DNA from: Paenibacillus sp. SZ31
GTDB taxonomy: Bacteria > Bacillota > Bacilli > Paenibacillales > Paenibacillaceae
Length of the DNA stretch: 64,000 nucleotides
NCBI RefSeq assembly: GCF_012912005.1
Contig: NZ_JABBEA010000007.1
Coordinates: 1 to 64,000 of the forward strand
Reading direction: 5' to 3'
The notes beneath the pieces were generated by a model. That model was not told where the DNA came from. It ran no database searches and worked only from the letters and a program-made list of their open reading frames with translations. This document shows positions 1-9,191 of the stretch, one piece after another. A program made the translations under genes and the position numbers. How positions within the stretch are numbered: the stretch's first letter is position 1; each line of letters starts with the position of its first letter.

Positions 1-94
1 CACGAAAATGCTTGGGTTGGAAGACCGCTCACGAATCTTTCGCAGAAGAACTGTCGCACTTGGTTTGACAATCCGTCCTACTAATAAGAACCAA

Positions 95-1177
95 TCACAA
101 TGTCGTTGTTACGCCTTGATCAACGGAGGATTGACTAAATTCAGCCTGTTCCAACGTTTTTACATGACTCGGAATGCGGTCCGATGGTTCTGGCGTGGAT
201 TGCAGCTGTCTTACTTTGTGCAACACTTCTTTGTTCGGCAGGAAGTGTTGGGAACGAATGAATCGAATTGTTTTGGTTTTGGCACGCATAACAATCGAAT
301 CGGTCTCGGCCCGATCATCCGCAAGATAACGTACTCCTCCCAGAATCTCACCTGGCGTCACACCCGTTGCGGCAAAAATAACGTCCTCCGTGCCGATCAT
401 ATCCTGCATCGTTAACACTTTGTAGGGATTATCGATCCCCATCTGCAGGCAGCGTTGGAATTCGTCCGCGTTGGCAGGCATCAGGCGACCTTGAATTTCG
501 CCTCCAAGGCAGGACAATGCAGCTGCAGCCAGCACACCTTCCGGTGCTCCGCCAGACCCCACATACAGATCAATGCCCGCCTCCGGGAAGGCCGGTGCCA
601 TCGCACCCGCAACATCACCGTCACTGAGGAACTTGATCCGAACACCAACCTTGCGCAGAGTCTTGATTGTACTTTCGTGTCTCACACGATCCAGAATCAT
701 CACAGTGAGGTCCGAGATGTTTTTGTTCAATGCAGCAGCTGCTTTCTCCAGGGTGACTTCAACGGGCTCTTCAATGCTGACCTTGCCTACAAGCGCAGGG
801 CCTACCGCCAGTTTCTCCATATACATGTCCGGTGCGTGGAGCAGGTTACCTTTTCCCGCCACTGCAATAACCGATAGAGCGTTGTTCAGTCCTTTGGCCA
901 CGATTTCTGTACCTTCGAGCGGGTCTACAGCCACGTCAACCTCAGGGCCCTCAGCGTTGCCCACTTCCTCGCCGATGTACAACATGGGTGCTTCATCCAT
1001 TTCCCCTTCACCGATTACCACCGTGCCGCGAATAGACACGGAATCGAACATGGCGCGCATGGCCAAAGTAGCCGCTTCATCTGCACTGTTCTTATCGCCT
1101 CGTCCCATCCAGGGTGCTGAAGCTAACGCAGCCAATTCTGTTACTCTGACAATTTCCAACGCCAGTTCGCGTTCCAT
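95..1177 (-). CDS. glpX: Class II fructose-1,6-bisphosphatase GlpX
   Basis: This enzyme hydrolyses fructose-1,6-bisphosphate to fructose-6-phosphate in gluconeogenesis, in the cytoplasm. The 360-residue protein opens with MERELALEIVRVTELAAL, typical of GlpX, and keeps the metal/phosphate motifs GEGEMDEAPML and DPLEGTE and the glycine-rich GSGGAPEGVLAAAAL segment. The start at 1177 is preferred over an upstream in-frame ATG at 1210 because AAGGAAGTG sits just before it and the family begins there. The C-terminal tail after about residue 320 is longer than usual and polar. The gene stands alone, pointing off the left edge. Family assignment is secure; the tail has no known role. Confidence 0.95.
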   Translation of the reverse strand: MERELALEIVRVTELAALASAPWMGRGDKNSADEAATLAMRAMFDSVSIRGTVVIGEGEMDEAPMLYIGEEVGNAEGPEVDVAVDPLEGTEIVAKGLNNALSVIAVAGKGNLLHAPDMYMEKLAVGPALVGKVSIEEPVEVTLEKAAAALNKNISDLTVMILDRVRHESTIKTLRKVGVRIKFLSDGDVAGAMAPAFPEAGIDLYVGSGGAPEGVLAAAALSCLGGEIQGRLMPANADEFQRCLQMGIDNPYKVLTMQDMIGTEDVIFAATGVTPGEILGGVRYLADDRAETDSIVMRAKTKTIRFIRSQHFLPNKEVLHKVRQLQSTPEPSDRIPSHVKTLEQAEFSQSSVDQGVTTTL

Positions 1178-1869
1178 TTTTCCCACTTCCTTTCCAATTT
1201 CCAAAAGCATAACGTGAAAGCGGTACTAAATCCATCGCAAATCCATATGAAATTGATCTATAATCGGCGTAGAAGCGCCTTTCCGGCAATTAATCCCTTA
1301 TTTATCCAATTCATATTTTGATTGATTTCACTTCTTTTTCGACTGGGTTTAACATTACAACCTGTCCACTTTTTCACCTTAAATATTAATTTAAATTCCC
1401 ATTTACAATATAAAAATCCATATTATTTAACATCGTGAATTTAGACACCCATTTCATGCACAATAAGTTCTTTTAACATAAGGGATATACAGCTTTTAAG
1501 GTGATTATTAAGAAAGAAACCATCTCCGACTGACTACGAGCGAAAACGATTTTCGCTTGGCTCTACAAACCCAGAAATAAGCTAATAGATTGTAATGATA
1601 TGTATTGAGATCAACCTGCCGCTTTCAATGTTATCAAGCTAAATTTGGATGTCATTTATGTATTAATCAGGCCTTTAGCTCTTACAAATGCCATAGATGC
1701 AGCTTATGATGGTCATCGAAAATAATAAGTTTACATAATATTTATTATGTATTAATTTCCCGCAATTTCTTCATTTTATGATTCATCGGTTCTGGCAAAA
1801 GATAAAAAAGCCCAAAAGAAATTCTGCATTCAGCATATTTTCGCTCAGGCTTTTCCCTCGATGATCCCG
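1178..1869. other. Intergenic region with two palindromes, no gene seen
   Basis: About 690 AT-rich bases between glpX and paiA. I see no convincing gene. Two dyads stand out: AGCGAAAACGATTTTCGCT at 1542-1560 (8-bp arms, 3-nt centre) and TACATAATA-TT-TATTATGTA at 1732-1751 (9-bp arms). Neither is followed by a clear T-run, so they could be operators rather than terminators. The glpX promoter must lie at the left end but no clear -35/-10 pair was found. Confidence 0.4.
1803..1860 (-). terminator. Probable terminator of paiA
   Basis: On the minus strand AAAAGCC and GGGCTTTTTT flank an A/T-rich loop of about 35 nt and end in a T-run, directly after the paiA stop. The stem is short for such a large loop. 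Confidence 0.5.
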
Positions 1870-2388
<519 letters not shown>

Positions 2389-2423
2389 CTATCATCACAT
2401 TCCTTTAGCAAGTTAATTATTTG

Positions 2424-2435
2424 TTGCAAATGCAA
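2424..2435. promoter_or_regulatory. Putative operator, copy 1 (TTGCAAATGCAA)
   Basis: A short dyad in the paiA/yczE divergent region, on the paiA-proximal side. The arms TTGCA/TGCAA are perfect. A second, near-identical site in opposite orientation lies at 2471-2482. The regulator is unknown and no regulator gene is adjacent. Confidence 0.45.
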
Positions 2436-2470
2436 TAAAAAAGGATTACATTGAATCTAACTCAATTTTG

Positions 2471-2482
2471 TTGTATTTGCAA
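2471..2482. promoter_or_regulatory. Putative operator, copy 2 (TTGTATTTGCAA)
   Basis: Second copy of the dyad, 47 bp from the first and inverted relative to it. It lies just upstream of CATAAT, a plausible -10 for the YczE-type gene, so a bound protein would block transcription. Confidence 0.45.
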
Positions 2483-2510
2483 CATAATATAAAAGAAGAG
2501 GTTGAATGAT

Positions 2511-3155
2511 TTGAAATATGTGCTTTTTGTCTCAGGTATTCTCATCTTAACGCTTGGTATTTCCCTTACCATTCAATCTGAACTGGGGACCTCACCGTTT
2601 GACGCACTTCTGGTAGGGCTGTCCCATCATGTAGGGCTAAGTGTAGGAAGCTGGGAAGTCATCATTGCTTTCCTATTAATAGGATGCAATGCGCTTTTGA
2701 AGCAGCAAAAACCCGAGTTTCTGGGGCTCGTCACCGCATTCATTACAGGTGTGGGGATCGATATATGGCTTTATGTATCTCATTCTTTGATCACACCCGA
2801 AGTTTGGTACAGCCAATTAATAACTTTTGTCATTGGTTTAGTGATCATAAGTATCGGCACGGCCATCTATTTACAGACCAATTTCGCACCCATTCCGATT
2901 GACCGCTTAACATTAATTCTGCACGAAATCACTCAAACTCCATTATTTATATCGAGAACATTGATTTACTTTGTATTTTTGATCCTGGCGTTTCTGCTCG
3001 GTGGGCCGATTGGGCTTGGAACATTGCTAACCGTATGTTGTGCAGGTCTGCTCCTTCAGTTCATCATGGGGCATACGAAAAAGATAATAGATCGCATATT
3101 AACAGACAAGGATACATCCACACATACTACACGTGAAAAAGAACATTCCGTCTAA
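2511..3155 (+). CDS. YczE/YitT-type integral membrane protein
   Basis: A 214-residue polytopic membrane protein with about five hydrophobic helices. The N-terminal segment GISLTIQSELGTSPFDALLVGL is characteristic of the YczE/YyaS/YitT family, a group without a settled molecular function; B. subtilis yczE has been linked to secondary-metabolite production. The TTG at 2511 is preferred over the TTG at 2502 because GAAGAGG lies 8 nt upstream of the former and directly abuts the latter. A polar tail of about 20 residues follows the last helix. Divergent from paiA; a hairpin beyond its stop serves the opposing mannanase gene. Confidence 0.8.
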   Translation: MKYVLFVSGILILTLGISLTIQSELGTSPFDALLVGLSHHVGLSVGSWEVIIAFLLIGCNALLKQQKPEFLGLVTAFITGVGIDIWLYVSHSLITPEVWYSQLITFVIGLVIISIGTAIYLQTNFAPIPIDRLTLILHEITQTPLFISRTLIYFVFLILAFLLGGPIGLGTLLTVCCAGLLLQFIMGHTKKIIDRILTDKDTSTHTTREKEHSV

Positions 3156-3176
3156 TCGCGGTGTATACCGTCTACA

Positions 3177-3217
3177 CAATAAAAGGCTGAATCAGAGGTC
3201 CAACCCCTGATCCAGCC
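3177..3217 (-). terminator. Terminator of the mannanase gene
   Basis: Arms 3185-3199 and 3203-3217 form a 15-bp stem with G-U wobbles in the minus-strand RNA, 3-nt loop, followed on the minus strand by CCTTTTATT. It lies 20 bp past the mannanase stop. Confidence 0.85.
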
Positions 3218-3237
3218 CATCAACCGTTCATTCTTCC

Positions 3238-5817
3238 TTACGGCTCAATTCCCCATACCAACTGACCATTCACATACCCGGTAACCTTATCATGGTTTGC
3301 GAACTGACTACCGGATGCCTTGAACGAGTAATCGTTAGTCTGAGTATAATTCGTCCAATTGTTTTTGGAAAAACGAGCTTGAAGCTCAGCGCTCTGGCCT
3401 GCATTCAGCGTTCCCGCAGCATTTGTAAAGCCCACTTCAAGATAATGATCGGCTCCGGCAACTGGAGTCGCCAGTTTAACGAAATTGCTGGTTACATTCG
3501 CACTGCCCATACTGGCCCAGTCGGACCAGAAACTCTGAGCTTCTTCCCCGTCGATCGTATAGTAATACCGGAGTTTTACATCACTCAACGAGATGGTCGA
3601 ATTACCAGAGTTGACCAATTTGAATTTGGGTGAGATTCCGTTGGTCGATGCACTTGTATTGCCGTTAAAAGCTTGAATCGTCAAATCCCCTGCTGGCACA
3701 GTAACCGTGCTATCTACCACGTTCACCGTAAGCACAGCGTTATTTCCTCCATTGAAGTGAAAGGTCAATACATTCTGGCCCAAGGGCAGCGTAGCGAGGT
3801 AGGATTTGTTCAAAACAACAGCAGAGCTGGACGCTGTATAATTCTGACCTGATACAAGCGTAACATTCCCCTTCGTGATGCTTGTGAGCTGACGGCCATT
3901 TAAGGTGAGAGATACACTAATATCCTGCGCGGGATTCGTCGCTTTATCAAATGTTGCATTCACAGGAGAAATCGAAGCATTCGTACTCGGTGTTGAATCC
4001 ACAATTTTGACTTTTAACACAGGGTCCTGACCTTGATTAAAATCCAGCACAATCGAATGTTCGCCAACTGGCAGAGTTGCCAGGTAAGCTTTTTTCAGCA
4101 GCAATGTGCTTCCGTTCAAGGTATAGTCCGTCGTTGCGGTCAACGCATTGGTGCCTGCCCGAAGAGCAGTCAGCGTATTTCCGTTCGCATTTACCGTTAC
4201 GGTTTTATCGCTTTGAATGGGTGTGTATTTGTCAAATTCAACATTTACAGGTGTGATGGATGCACTGGGGTTGGGATTGTTTACCTTTAGATTCGGCAGT
4301 TCATCCAACGTAATGACATAATCGCTTTGATAAAGCGTTTTCAAAGTTGCCGGGTAGTTAAAAGCAGAACTCATCAGATGCTCGCCATACCAAGGGCAGA
4401 AGTACAGCCATCCTGATTTCTCCTCTGTAAGATTCTTCACGCTTGGAATCGTGTCGTTCTCCGTCATGGCAACCATTTTCGTACCACCTGTCAATTCAAC
4501 AAGCTTATAGAAAATCGAGGTAATCGCATCCTCATTCGGTACGCCAGATAAACCGTCATAACGGTTGTAGATCGTATTGTATTTATCATATCCGACAAGA
4601 TCTACCTGATCATCGCCCGGATACCAGGCAGGAGAAGTACTGTATACGTAGCTGTTGTAGGTCCAGATCAGATTATGCAAGCCATACGTCTCGGTCAGTT
4701 CGGTATAAAGCAGATCCCATAGCTCTTTGTACACTTCTGCGCCTGCCGAAGCCCACCAGAACCATGCACCTTCCCCGTTCAGCCCGCCGTTGCCTTCTGC
4801 TTCATGATACGGACGGAACAGCACTGGCACATCGTTATCTTGCAAAATCAGCAATTGTTCTGCCAGATCCTCGATGGTCATCATCACGTATTGATACTCT
4901 TTCGTACCGGGAATTACCGCATTCGCTGTATTAAAATTCGTTTCTGTTGGCTTGTAGGTAGCTTCTTTCCAATCGACAAAGTCCCCAAGCTCATACGTAT
5001 TGAAATTACGAGGCACATTGATATGCCAGGAAGCTGTTGCAATGCCTTCACGGTTATTCACCCAATCAATCATGCGATCGGTTGTACCGTCCTCCCAACC
5101 ATACAACGGATTATAGTTCATCAAGTCAAAACCACGGATAGCCGGATACTTTCCGGTAAGATCATGAATCCACTCGAATTCAAGCTCTGTATCTCCGTCA
5201 TTTCCTCCTCCATAGATCTCTTGCTGACCTGAGATGATGTTGTTTCCGTATACATCTGTTAAATAATTCATCAAAATTTGAGTTTCCGGTGTAGCTTCTG
5301 GATCAGTCAGAACTGGCTGCACATTCAGGGGATCCAGATCAGCATGATCCACTGTGAACGTGTCAAAATAAGCGAAGCCCCAACCCGCCTTTAGCTCGAT
5401 GGTGTTGGCACCCTGATTCAGCTTATGGAAGCCAAAATCAAAGTCCGACCACGTTGTCGTGTAAGGCAGCATGTATGCCCCCTTGGTAACTCCGTTCACG
5501 TTTAAATTTTGAGACCTTCCGTCCGCACTGAGCTCCTGCATATATCGTGTGGAGATCGCGTACATGCCGGTTTCCGGGACAGTAACGGTGAAAGTTAGTG
5601 TGCCAGAGTTCTGCATCCAGACAAATCCGGTCCCTGAGAATCCGGGCTTCGGTTGTCCATAGATTGAAGTGACCACTTGAAGATCCGGGGTGAGCTGCGC
5701 ATTTTCGCTTTCGATGGTGAACAGTGGTGTGTCTGCATGAACGGGCGCTGTCATTAATCCAAGAAGTAGGGCCAATGCCAGCATCATTGCGGTTGCCTTT
5801 TTGAGCAAATTTTTCAT
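3238..5817 (-). CDS. Secreted beta-mannanase: CBM35-GH26-X2-X2-CBM3
   Basis: A secreted 859-residue endo-beta-1,4-mannanase. Order: signal peptide (about 1-29, ending APVHA), CBM35-like module (about 32-160), GH26 catalytic domain (about 172-510), two related X2-like Ig modules (about 520-615 and 620-712, both with 'TPVNVEFDK/SPVNATFDK' openings), and a C-terminal CBM3-like module (about 720-859). The GH26 acid/base is Glu339 in FRPYHEAEG and the nucleophile is Glu453 in VAMTENDT. The start at ATG 5817 is chosen because GGAAGGAAG lies 9 nt upstream and it gives a clean signal peptide. It should degrade mannan or galactomannan outside the cell. A promoter with an overlapping cre-like site lies upstream. 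The gene is monocistronic. Confidence 0.93.
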   Translation of the reverse strand: MKNLLKKATAMMLALALLLGLMTAPVHADTPLFTIESENAQLTPDLQVVTSIYGQPKPGFSGTGFVWMQNSGTLTFTVTVPETGMYAISTRYMQELSADGRSQNLNVNGVTKGAYMLPYTTTWSDFDFGFHKLNQGANTIELKAGWGFAYFDTFTVDHADLDPLNVQPVLTDPEATPETQILMNYLTDVYGNNIISGQQEIYGGGNDGDTELEFEWIHDLTGKYPAIRGFDLMNYNPLYGWEDGTTDRMIDWVNNREGIATASWHINVPRNFNTYELGDFVDWKEATYKPTETNFNTANAVIPGTKEYQYVMMTIEDLAEQLLILQDNDVPVLFRPYHEAEGNGGLNGEGAWFWWASAGAEVYKELWDLLYTELTETYGLHNLIWTYNSYVYSTSPAWYPGDDQVDLVGYDKYNTIYNRYDGLSGVPNEDAITSIFYKLVELTGGTKMVAMTENDTIPSVKNLTEEKSGWLYFCPWYGEHLMSSAFNYPATLKTLYQSDYVITLDELPNLKVNNPNPSASITPVNVEFDKYTPIQSDKTVTVNANGNTLTALRAGTNALTATTDYTLNGSTLLLKKAYLATLPVGEHSIVLDFNQGQDPVLKVKIVDSTPSTNASISPVNATFDKATNPAQDISVSLTLNGRQLTSITKGNVTLVSGQNYTASSSAVVLNKSYLATLPLGQNVLTFHFNGGNNAVLTVNVVDSTVTVPAGDLTIQAFNGNTSASTNGISPKFKLVNSGNSTISLSDVKLRYYYTIDGEEAQSFWSDWASMGSANVTSNFVKLATPVAGADHYLEVGFTNAAGTLNAGQSAELQARFSKNNWTNYTQTNDYSFKASGSQFANHDKVTGYVNGQLVWGIEP

Positions 5818-5875
5818 CAATTCCATCTTCCTTCCCAAGTGAAATATGATAATGAAATGTCAATGAACCCATTCA

Positions 5876-5889
5876 TGATGGCGCTTTCA
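5876..5889 (-). promoter_or_regulatory. Putative cre site (CcpA) for the mannanase gene
   Basis: Minus strand TGAAAGCGCCATCA matches the catabolite-responsive element TGWAANCGNTNWCA at 13 of 14 positions. It sits immediately downstream of the predicted -10, across the transcription start, where CcpA would repress in the presence of glucose. Confidence 0.65.
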
Positions 5890-5894
5890 TATTA

Positions 5895-5923
5895 AACATA
5901 GCATGTGCATCAATTTTTGTAAA
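5895..5923 (-). promoter_or_regulatory. Putative sigma-A promoter of the mannanase gene
   Basis: Minus strand -35 TTTACA (5918-5923), 17-bp spacer, -10 TATGTT (5895-5900). Transcription would start near 5888, about 70 nt before the ATG. Confidence 0.55.
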
Positions 5924-6100
5924 TATATGGTGAATACAAATGTTAAAACTTCTTTTATACCAGCCTTTTAAACATCTATCCTCCTTTCTCTCACCCGACT
6001 TGATGATTGACGAAAACGGTTCATTATCTAATCAAATTAGCGTATGAAACTTCATTTCACATTAGATGTGTATCTGGCAGAAAACCTGATAAACAACAAA

Positions 6101-6128
6101 AAAAAGCATTCCTGTTCGAATGCTTTTT
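6101..6128 (-). terminator. Terminator at the end of the puc operon
   Basis: Perfect stem AAAAAGCATTC/GAATGCTTTTT with 6-nt loop and a long T-run on the minus strand, 53 bp past the pucE stop. T-runs on both sides make it potentially bidirectional. The 5930-6100 stretch to its left holds nothing else I can name. Confidence 0.85.
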
Positions 6129-6180
6129 CAAGTACGTTTCTTCAATTGCCCTCGTTTATGTCTGCGGCCTGCGTCCCGGC

Positions 6181-6699
6181 TCAACTTACGGTTTCCTCGG
6201 TAGATGTTTCCGTGAGCGCACAACGTTCCCCTGCTTTGCGTACCGCCCGAATAATCCCCCCGTATCCGGTACATCGACATAGATTCCCGCACAGTCCTGT
6301 TTCAATCTGATCTTGTGAAGGCTCAGGATGTGCATCCAGCAATGCCTTGGTTGAGATCACCATGCCCGGAGTACAGTAGCCGCACTGGAAACCACCTTCC
6401 TCCACAAAAGCCTGTTGAATCGGATGCAGAGTACCTTTCTCTTCGCCGTGCAGACCTTCAATGGTCGTAATATCACTGCCTTCACATTGATAAGCCATAA
6501 CAAGACAGGAATTCACGGGCTCTCCATCGATTAGAACCATACATGCGCCGCAGCGACCGACTTCGCACGATACTTTGGTACCCGTTAGTTGTAAATGAGT
6601 TCGAAGCACATCGACAAGTCGGGTCGTTTGCGCGATCTCCAGATGTTTCTGTTCGCCATTTACAACGGCTGTCCAGTGGTTTTCAAGCGGTTTACTCAT
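6181..6699 (-). CDS. pucE: Xanthine dehydrogenase 2Fe-2S subunit PucE
   Basis: Small iron-sulfur subunit of a three-subunit molybdenum xanthine dehydrogenase. The 172 residues carry a plant-type 2Fe-2S site (Cys45, Cys50, Cys53, Cys65; motif CEVGRCGAC) and the second cluster with Cys106, Cys109, Cys141 and Cys143 (CGYC...CRC). It passes electrons from the molybdenum site in PucD to FAD in PucC. Its ATG overlaps the pucD stop (ATGA), implying translational coupling; AGGAAGGAG lies 10 nt upstream. It is the last gene of the cluster, just before a strong terminator. Confidence 0.95.
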   Translation of the reverse strand: MSKPLENHWTAVVNGEQKHLEIAQTTRLVDVLRTHLQLTGTKVSCEVGRCGACMVLIDGEPVNSCLVMAYQCEGSDITTIEGLHGEEKGTLHPIQQAFVEEGGFQCGYCTPGMVISTKALLDAHPEPSQDQIETGLCGNLCRCTGYGGIIRAVRKAGERCALTETSTEETVS

Positions 6700-9158
6700 G
6701 ATGGACTCACTCCTTCCTGCAAAGGTACATTTAAAGGTCTGACCAGTTGTTCTCTCTGTACAGGAAGACGGTTGACCCTCACGCCTGTCGCCTGATGAAT
6801 TGCGGCTGTAATGGCCGGCGCAAGCGCTACGGAACCAATCTCACCAATGCCTCTCGGACCAAATGAATCACCTTCGGGCAAGTCTTCAATAGCCTCAACC
6901 TCCAGATTGGTATGAATATCCCGAATGGTTGGGATCAGATACGTATCGAGGTTGGTAGTTACATAGCGGCTGTCCTGCATAACCGCATCCTCGGTCAACG
7001 TAAATCCAAGGGCCATGACACTGCCGCCTTCAATCTGTCCAATGTAACCCATGGGGTTGATAACCGGGCCTGCCGCCACAACATGGCGTGTATCGAGTAG
7101 CTTGGTTTCCCCGGTTAAGGTATTCACTTCCACCTCTGCCGCAACCGCCGCGTACGTATACAAATAATGCCCGCCTACCACATTGTCCGGCGTAGTAGGG
7201 TAATCGAACTTTGTATCGAAAATCCATTCATCAGCTTCACCCCGTAGCGCGAGTTCAGCATACGAGACCACAAAGCCTGATGGGGCTTCCAATTTCGCCT
7301 GGTATTGAGATACGCCTGAATAACTTTCAGCAATTTGAGCACTTTCAGTCCCTCCAGCAACGATCTCAGCCACTTCAGTTCTTTCAGCCTTCTCGCTCTT
7401 TCCTGTCTTTTGCACATCTGTTTCTAGTTCTGAAGTGTCGGCAGGAAGCTGGCCTGTGTGCCATATACCACCAGGTCCTGTTACCAGTTCATCCGCCGGA
7501 ATGCCCGACATTTCAGACGCGACAGCGAGAGCACGGGAACGAAACGGAGTCTGCAACCGCTGCAGAGCCATCCATGCCATCGTTGTTGAACGCGAAGCGG
7601 TACTTGAACCGCTGTGTGGCACACGGTCCGTGTCTCCAATGATGATACTGAGATCCGATGTACTGCATTGGAACAGATCACATAACATAATTTCCAGTGT
7701 TGCAACGAGCCCCTGGCCAAATTCCTCGTAGCTGAACGCCACCTCAATCTTGCCTTCGTTATTCAGGGACAGACGGCCTCCCGCAGGGTCCGGAATGCCG
7801 TAACCCAGCCCTGCACCATGCATGGCGATGGCTGCTCCGACTCCGCGTTTGATCCACGGAGGAAGAGCAGGATCTGCCGGAGGGTGCTGATGTTTTTGCC
7901 ACAGTTCGGAGCGATCCAATGCCTCCCATACTTGGGACAGTCCATCCGTGACCAAAATCCGTTGATTCAGCGGTCCGGGATCATTCTTTTCCCGCATATT
8001 GCGCCTGCGGAACTCCCAAGGGTCCATGTTCATGATTTCTGCAAGCCGATCCATCTGGCCTTCCATGGCAAAAATAGCCTGGTTTCCGCCAAATCCGCGA
8101 AACTCACCTGACAGCCCATTATTCGTATACACAGACACACCTTCCACATCTACATTCGGAATGGCGTAGGGTCCAAGGCAATGCTCGGTACAGAAGTTCA
8201 GCACCGGTGCGCCAAGTGTGGCATACGCTCCCGTATCGGCTGTAATGCGGACACGATGCGCCTGTATGATGCCTTCTCGACTCATGCCGGTCTGCATTTC
8301 AATTTTCATTGGATGCCGTTTCAGCCCTGCACGCACGGATTCTTTGCGCGAATTATGCATTTTCACAGGACGTCCGCATCTTAAGGCCAGCAATGCACCA
8401 TAGGGCTGTACGTTGAGTTCATCTTTTCCACCAAATGAACCACCAATCGGTGAAGACACCACCCGGATATCTTCTTCAGGACAGCCAATAATGCGTGCAA
8501 GCTGCATCCGGTCTTTATATCCATGTTGCGTTGCCGCGTATACATTCAGCCTTCCTTCTTCATCTGGGACAAACATGCCACCTTCTGTCTCCATGTAAGC
8601 ATGCATCTGGCGAGGCGTATAATACGTCTCTGTCACGATATGATCACACGTGGCAAAGGCTTGCTCGGCATCTCCACGTTTGATCTCCGTGCGATGCAGC
8701 ACATTACCTGGACCATGCTCATGCAGCTCTGGTGCGCCGGGGGCCAAGGCAGCGTCTGTACTATCCAGCGGCGTGAGTTCCTCATACACTACCCGGATCG
8801 TATCCAGCGCAAGTGCCGCACGTTCCGGGGAATCCGCAGCAACCGCTGCAATGGCGTCACCGACATAACGTACCATATTCTCGCAGAACACTGGCTGATC
8901 CGGGGTCGCAATACCAAAACGATTCAGTCCAGGCACATCTTTGGAGGTCAGAACCGCATAGACACCTTCCAACGCCTCAGCTTCCGAAGTATCTATAGAC
9001 AATAGACGAGCATAAGGATATACGCTTCGTAATACTCTGCCATGAATCATGTCAGGTAGCGTCATATCTGTCAGATATTGAAGCTGCCCTGTTACTTTGG
9101 GTGCCCCATCTGGCCGCAGGTGCCAGCGTTTCCCGCTCTGTTCCCGATTCAGTAGCAT
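6696..9158 (-). CDS. pucD: Xanthine dehydrogenase molybdopterin subunit PucD
   Basis: Catalytic molybdenum-cofactor subunit (820 residues), oxidising hypoxanthine to xanthine and xanthine to urate. The fold order is normal: N-terminal a/b hammerhead, then Mo-binding segments SFGGKDE, EFRGFGGNQA and the C-terminal GPRGIGEIG with the expected catalytic Glu. Compared with B. subtilis PucD it is longer by several tens of residues. Part of this is a Lys/Glu/Thr-rich, low-complexity insert around residues 580-620 between two conserved blocks, probably a surface loop. It overlaps pucE by 4 bp and follows pucC after 33 bp. GGGGGAG lies 7 nt before the ATG. Confidence 0.94.
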   Translation of the reverse strand: MLLNREQSGKRWHLRPDGAPKVTGQLQYLTDMTLPDMIHGRVLRSVYPYARLLSIDTSEAEALEGVYAVLTSKDVPGLNRFGIATPDQPVFCENMVRYVGDAIAAVAADSPERAALALDTIRVVYEELTPLDSTDAALAPGAPELHEHGPGNVLHRTEIKRGDAEQAFATCDHIVTETYYTPRQMHAYMETEGGMFVPDEEGRLNVYAATQHGYKDRMQLARIIGCPEEDIRVVSSPIGGSFGGKDELNVQPYGALLALRCGRPVKMHNSRKESVRAGLKRHPMKIEMQTGMSREGIIQAHRVRITADTGAYATLGAPVLNFCTEHCLGPYAIPNVDVEGVSVYTNNGLSGEFRGFGGNQAIFAMEGQMDRLAEIMNMDPWEFRRRNMREKNDPGPLNQRILVTDGLSQVWEALDRSELWQKHQHPPADPALPPWIKRGVGAAIAMHGAGLGYGIPDPAGGRLSLNNEGKIEVAFSYEEFGQGLVATLEIMLCDLFQCSTSDLSIIIGDTDRVPHSGSSTASRSTTMAWMALQRLQTPFRSRALAVASEMSGIPADELVTGPGGIWHTGQLPADTSELETDVQKTGKSEKAERTEVAEIVAGGTESAQIAESYSGVSQYQAKLEAPSGFVVSYAELALRGEADEWIFDTKFDYPTTPDNVVGGHYLYTYAAVAAEVEVNTLTGETKLLDTRHVVAAGPVINPMGYIGQIEGGSVMALGFTLTEDAVMQDSRYVTTNLDTYLIPTIRDIHTNLEVEAIEDLPEGDSFGPRGIGEIGSVALAPAITAAIHQATGVRVNRLPVQREQLVRPLNVPLQEGVSPS

Positions 9159-9191
9159 GATCCTTCTCCCCCTTTGTTTGATCCCATTCTT

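Noticed and set aside
1..94. Open minus-strand frame left of the glpX stop
   Set aside because: It continues past the window edge with no start codon or RBS and cannot be judged.
1605..1725. Open frame with peptide-like translation between glpX and paiA
   Set aside because: It starts after a stop without any start codon or RBS; similarity to a transposase remnant could not be supported.
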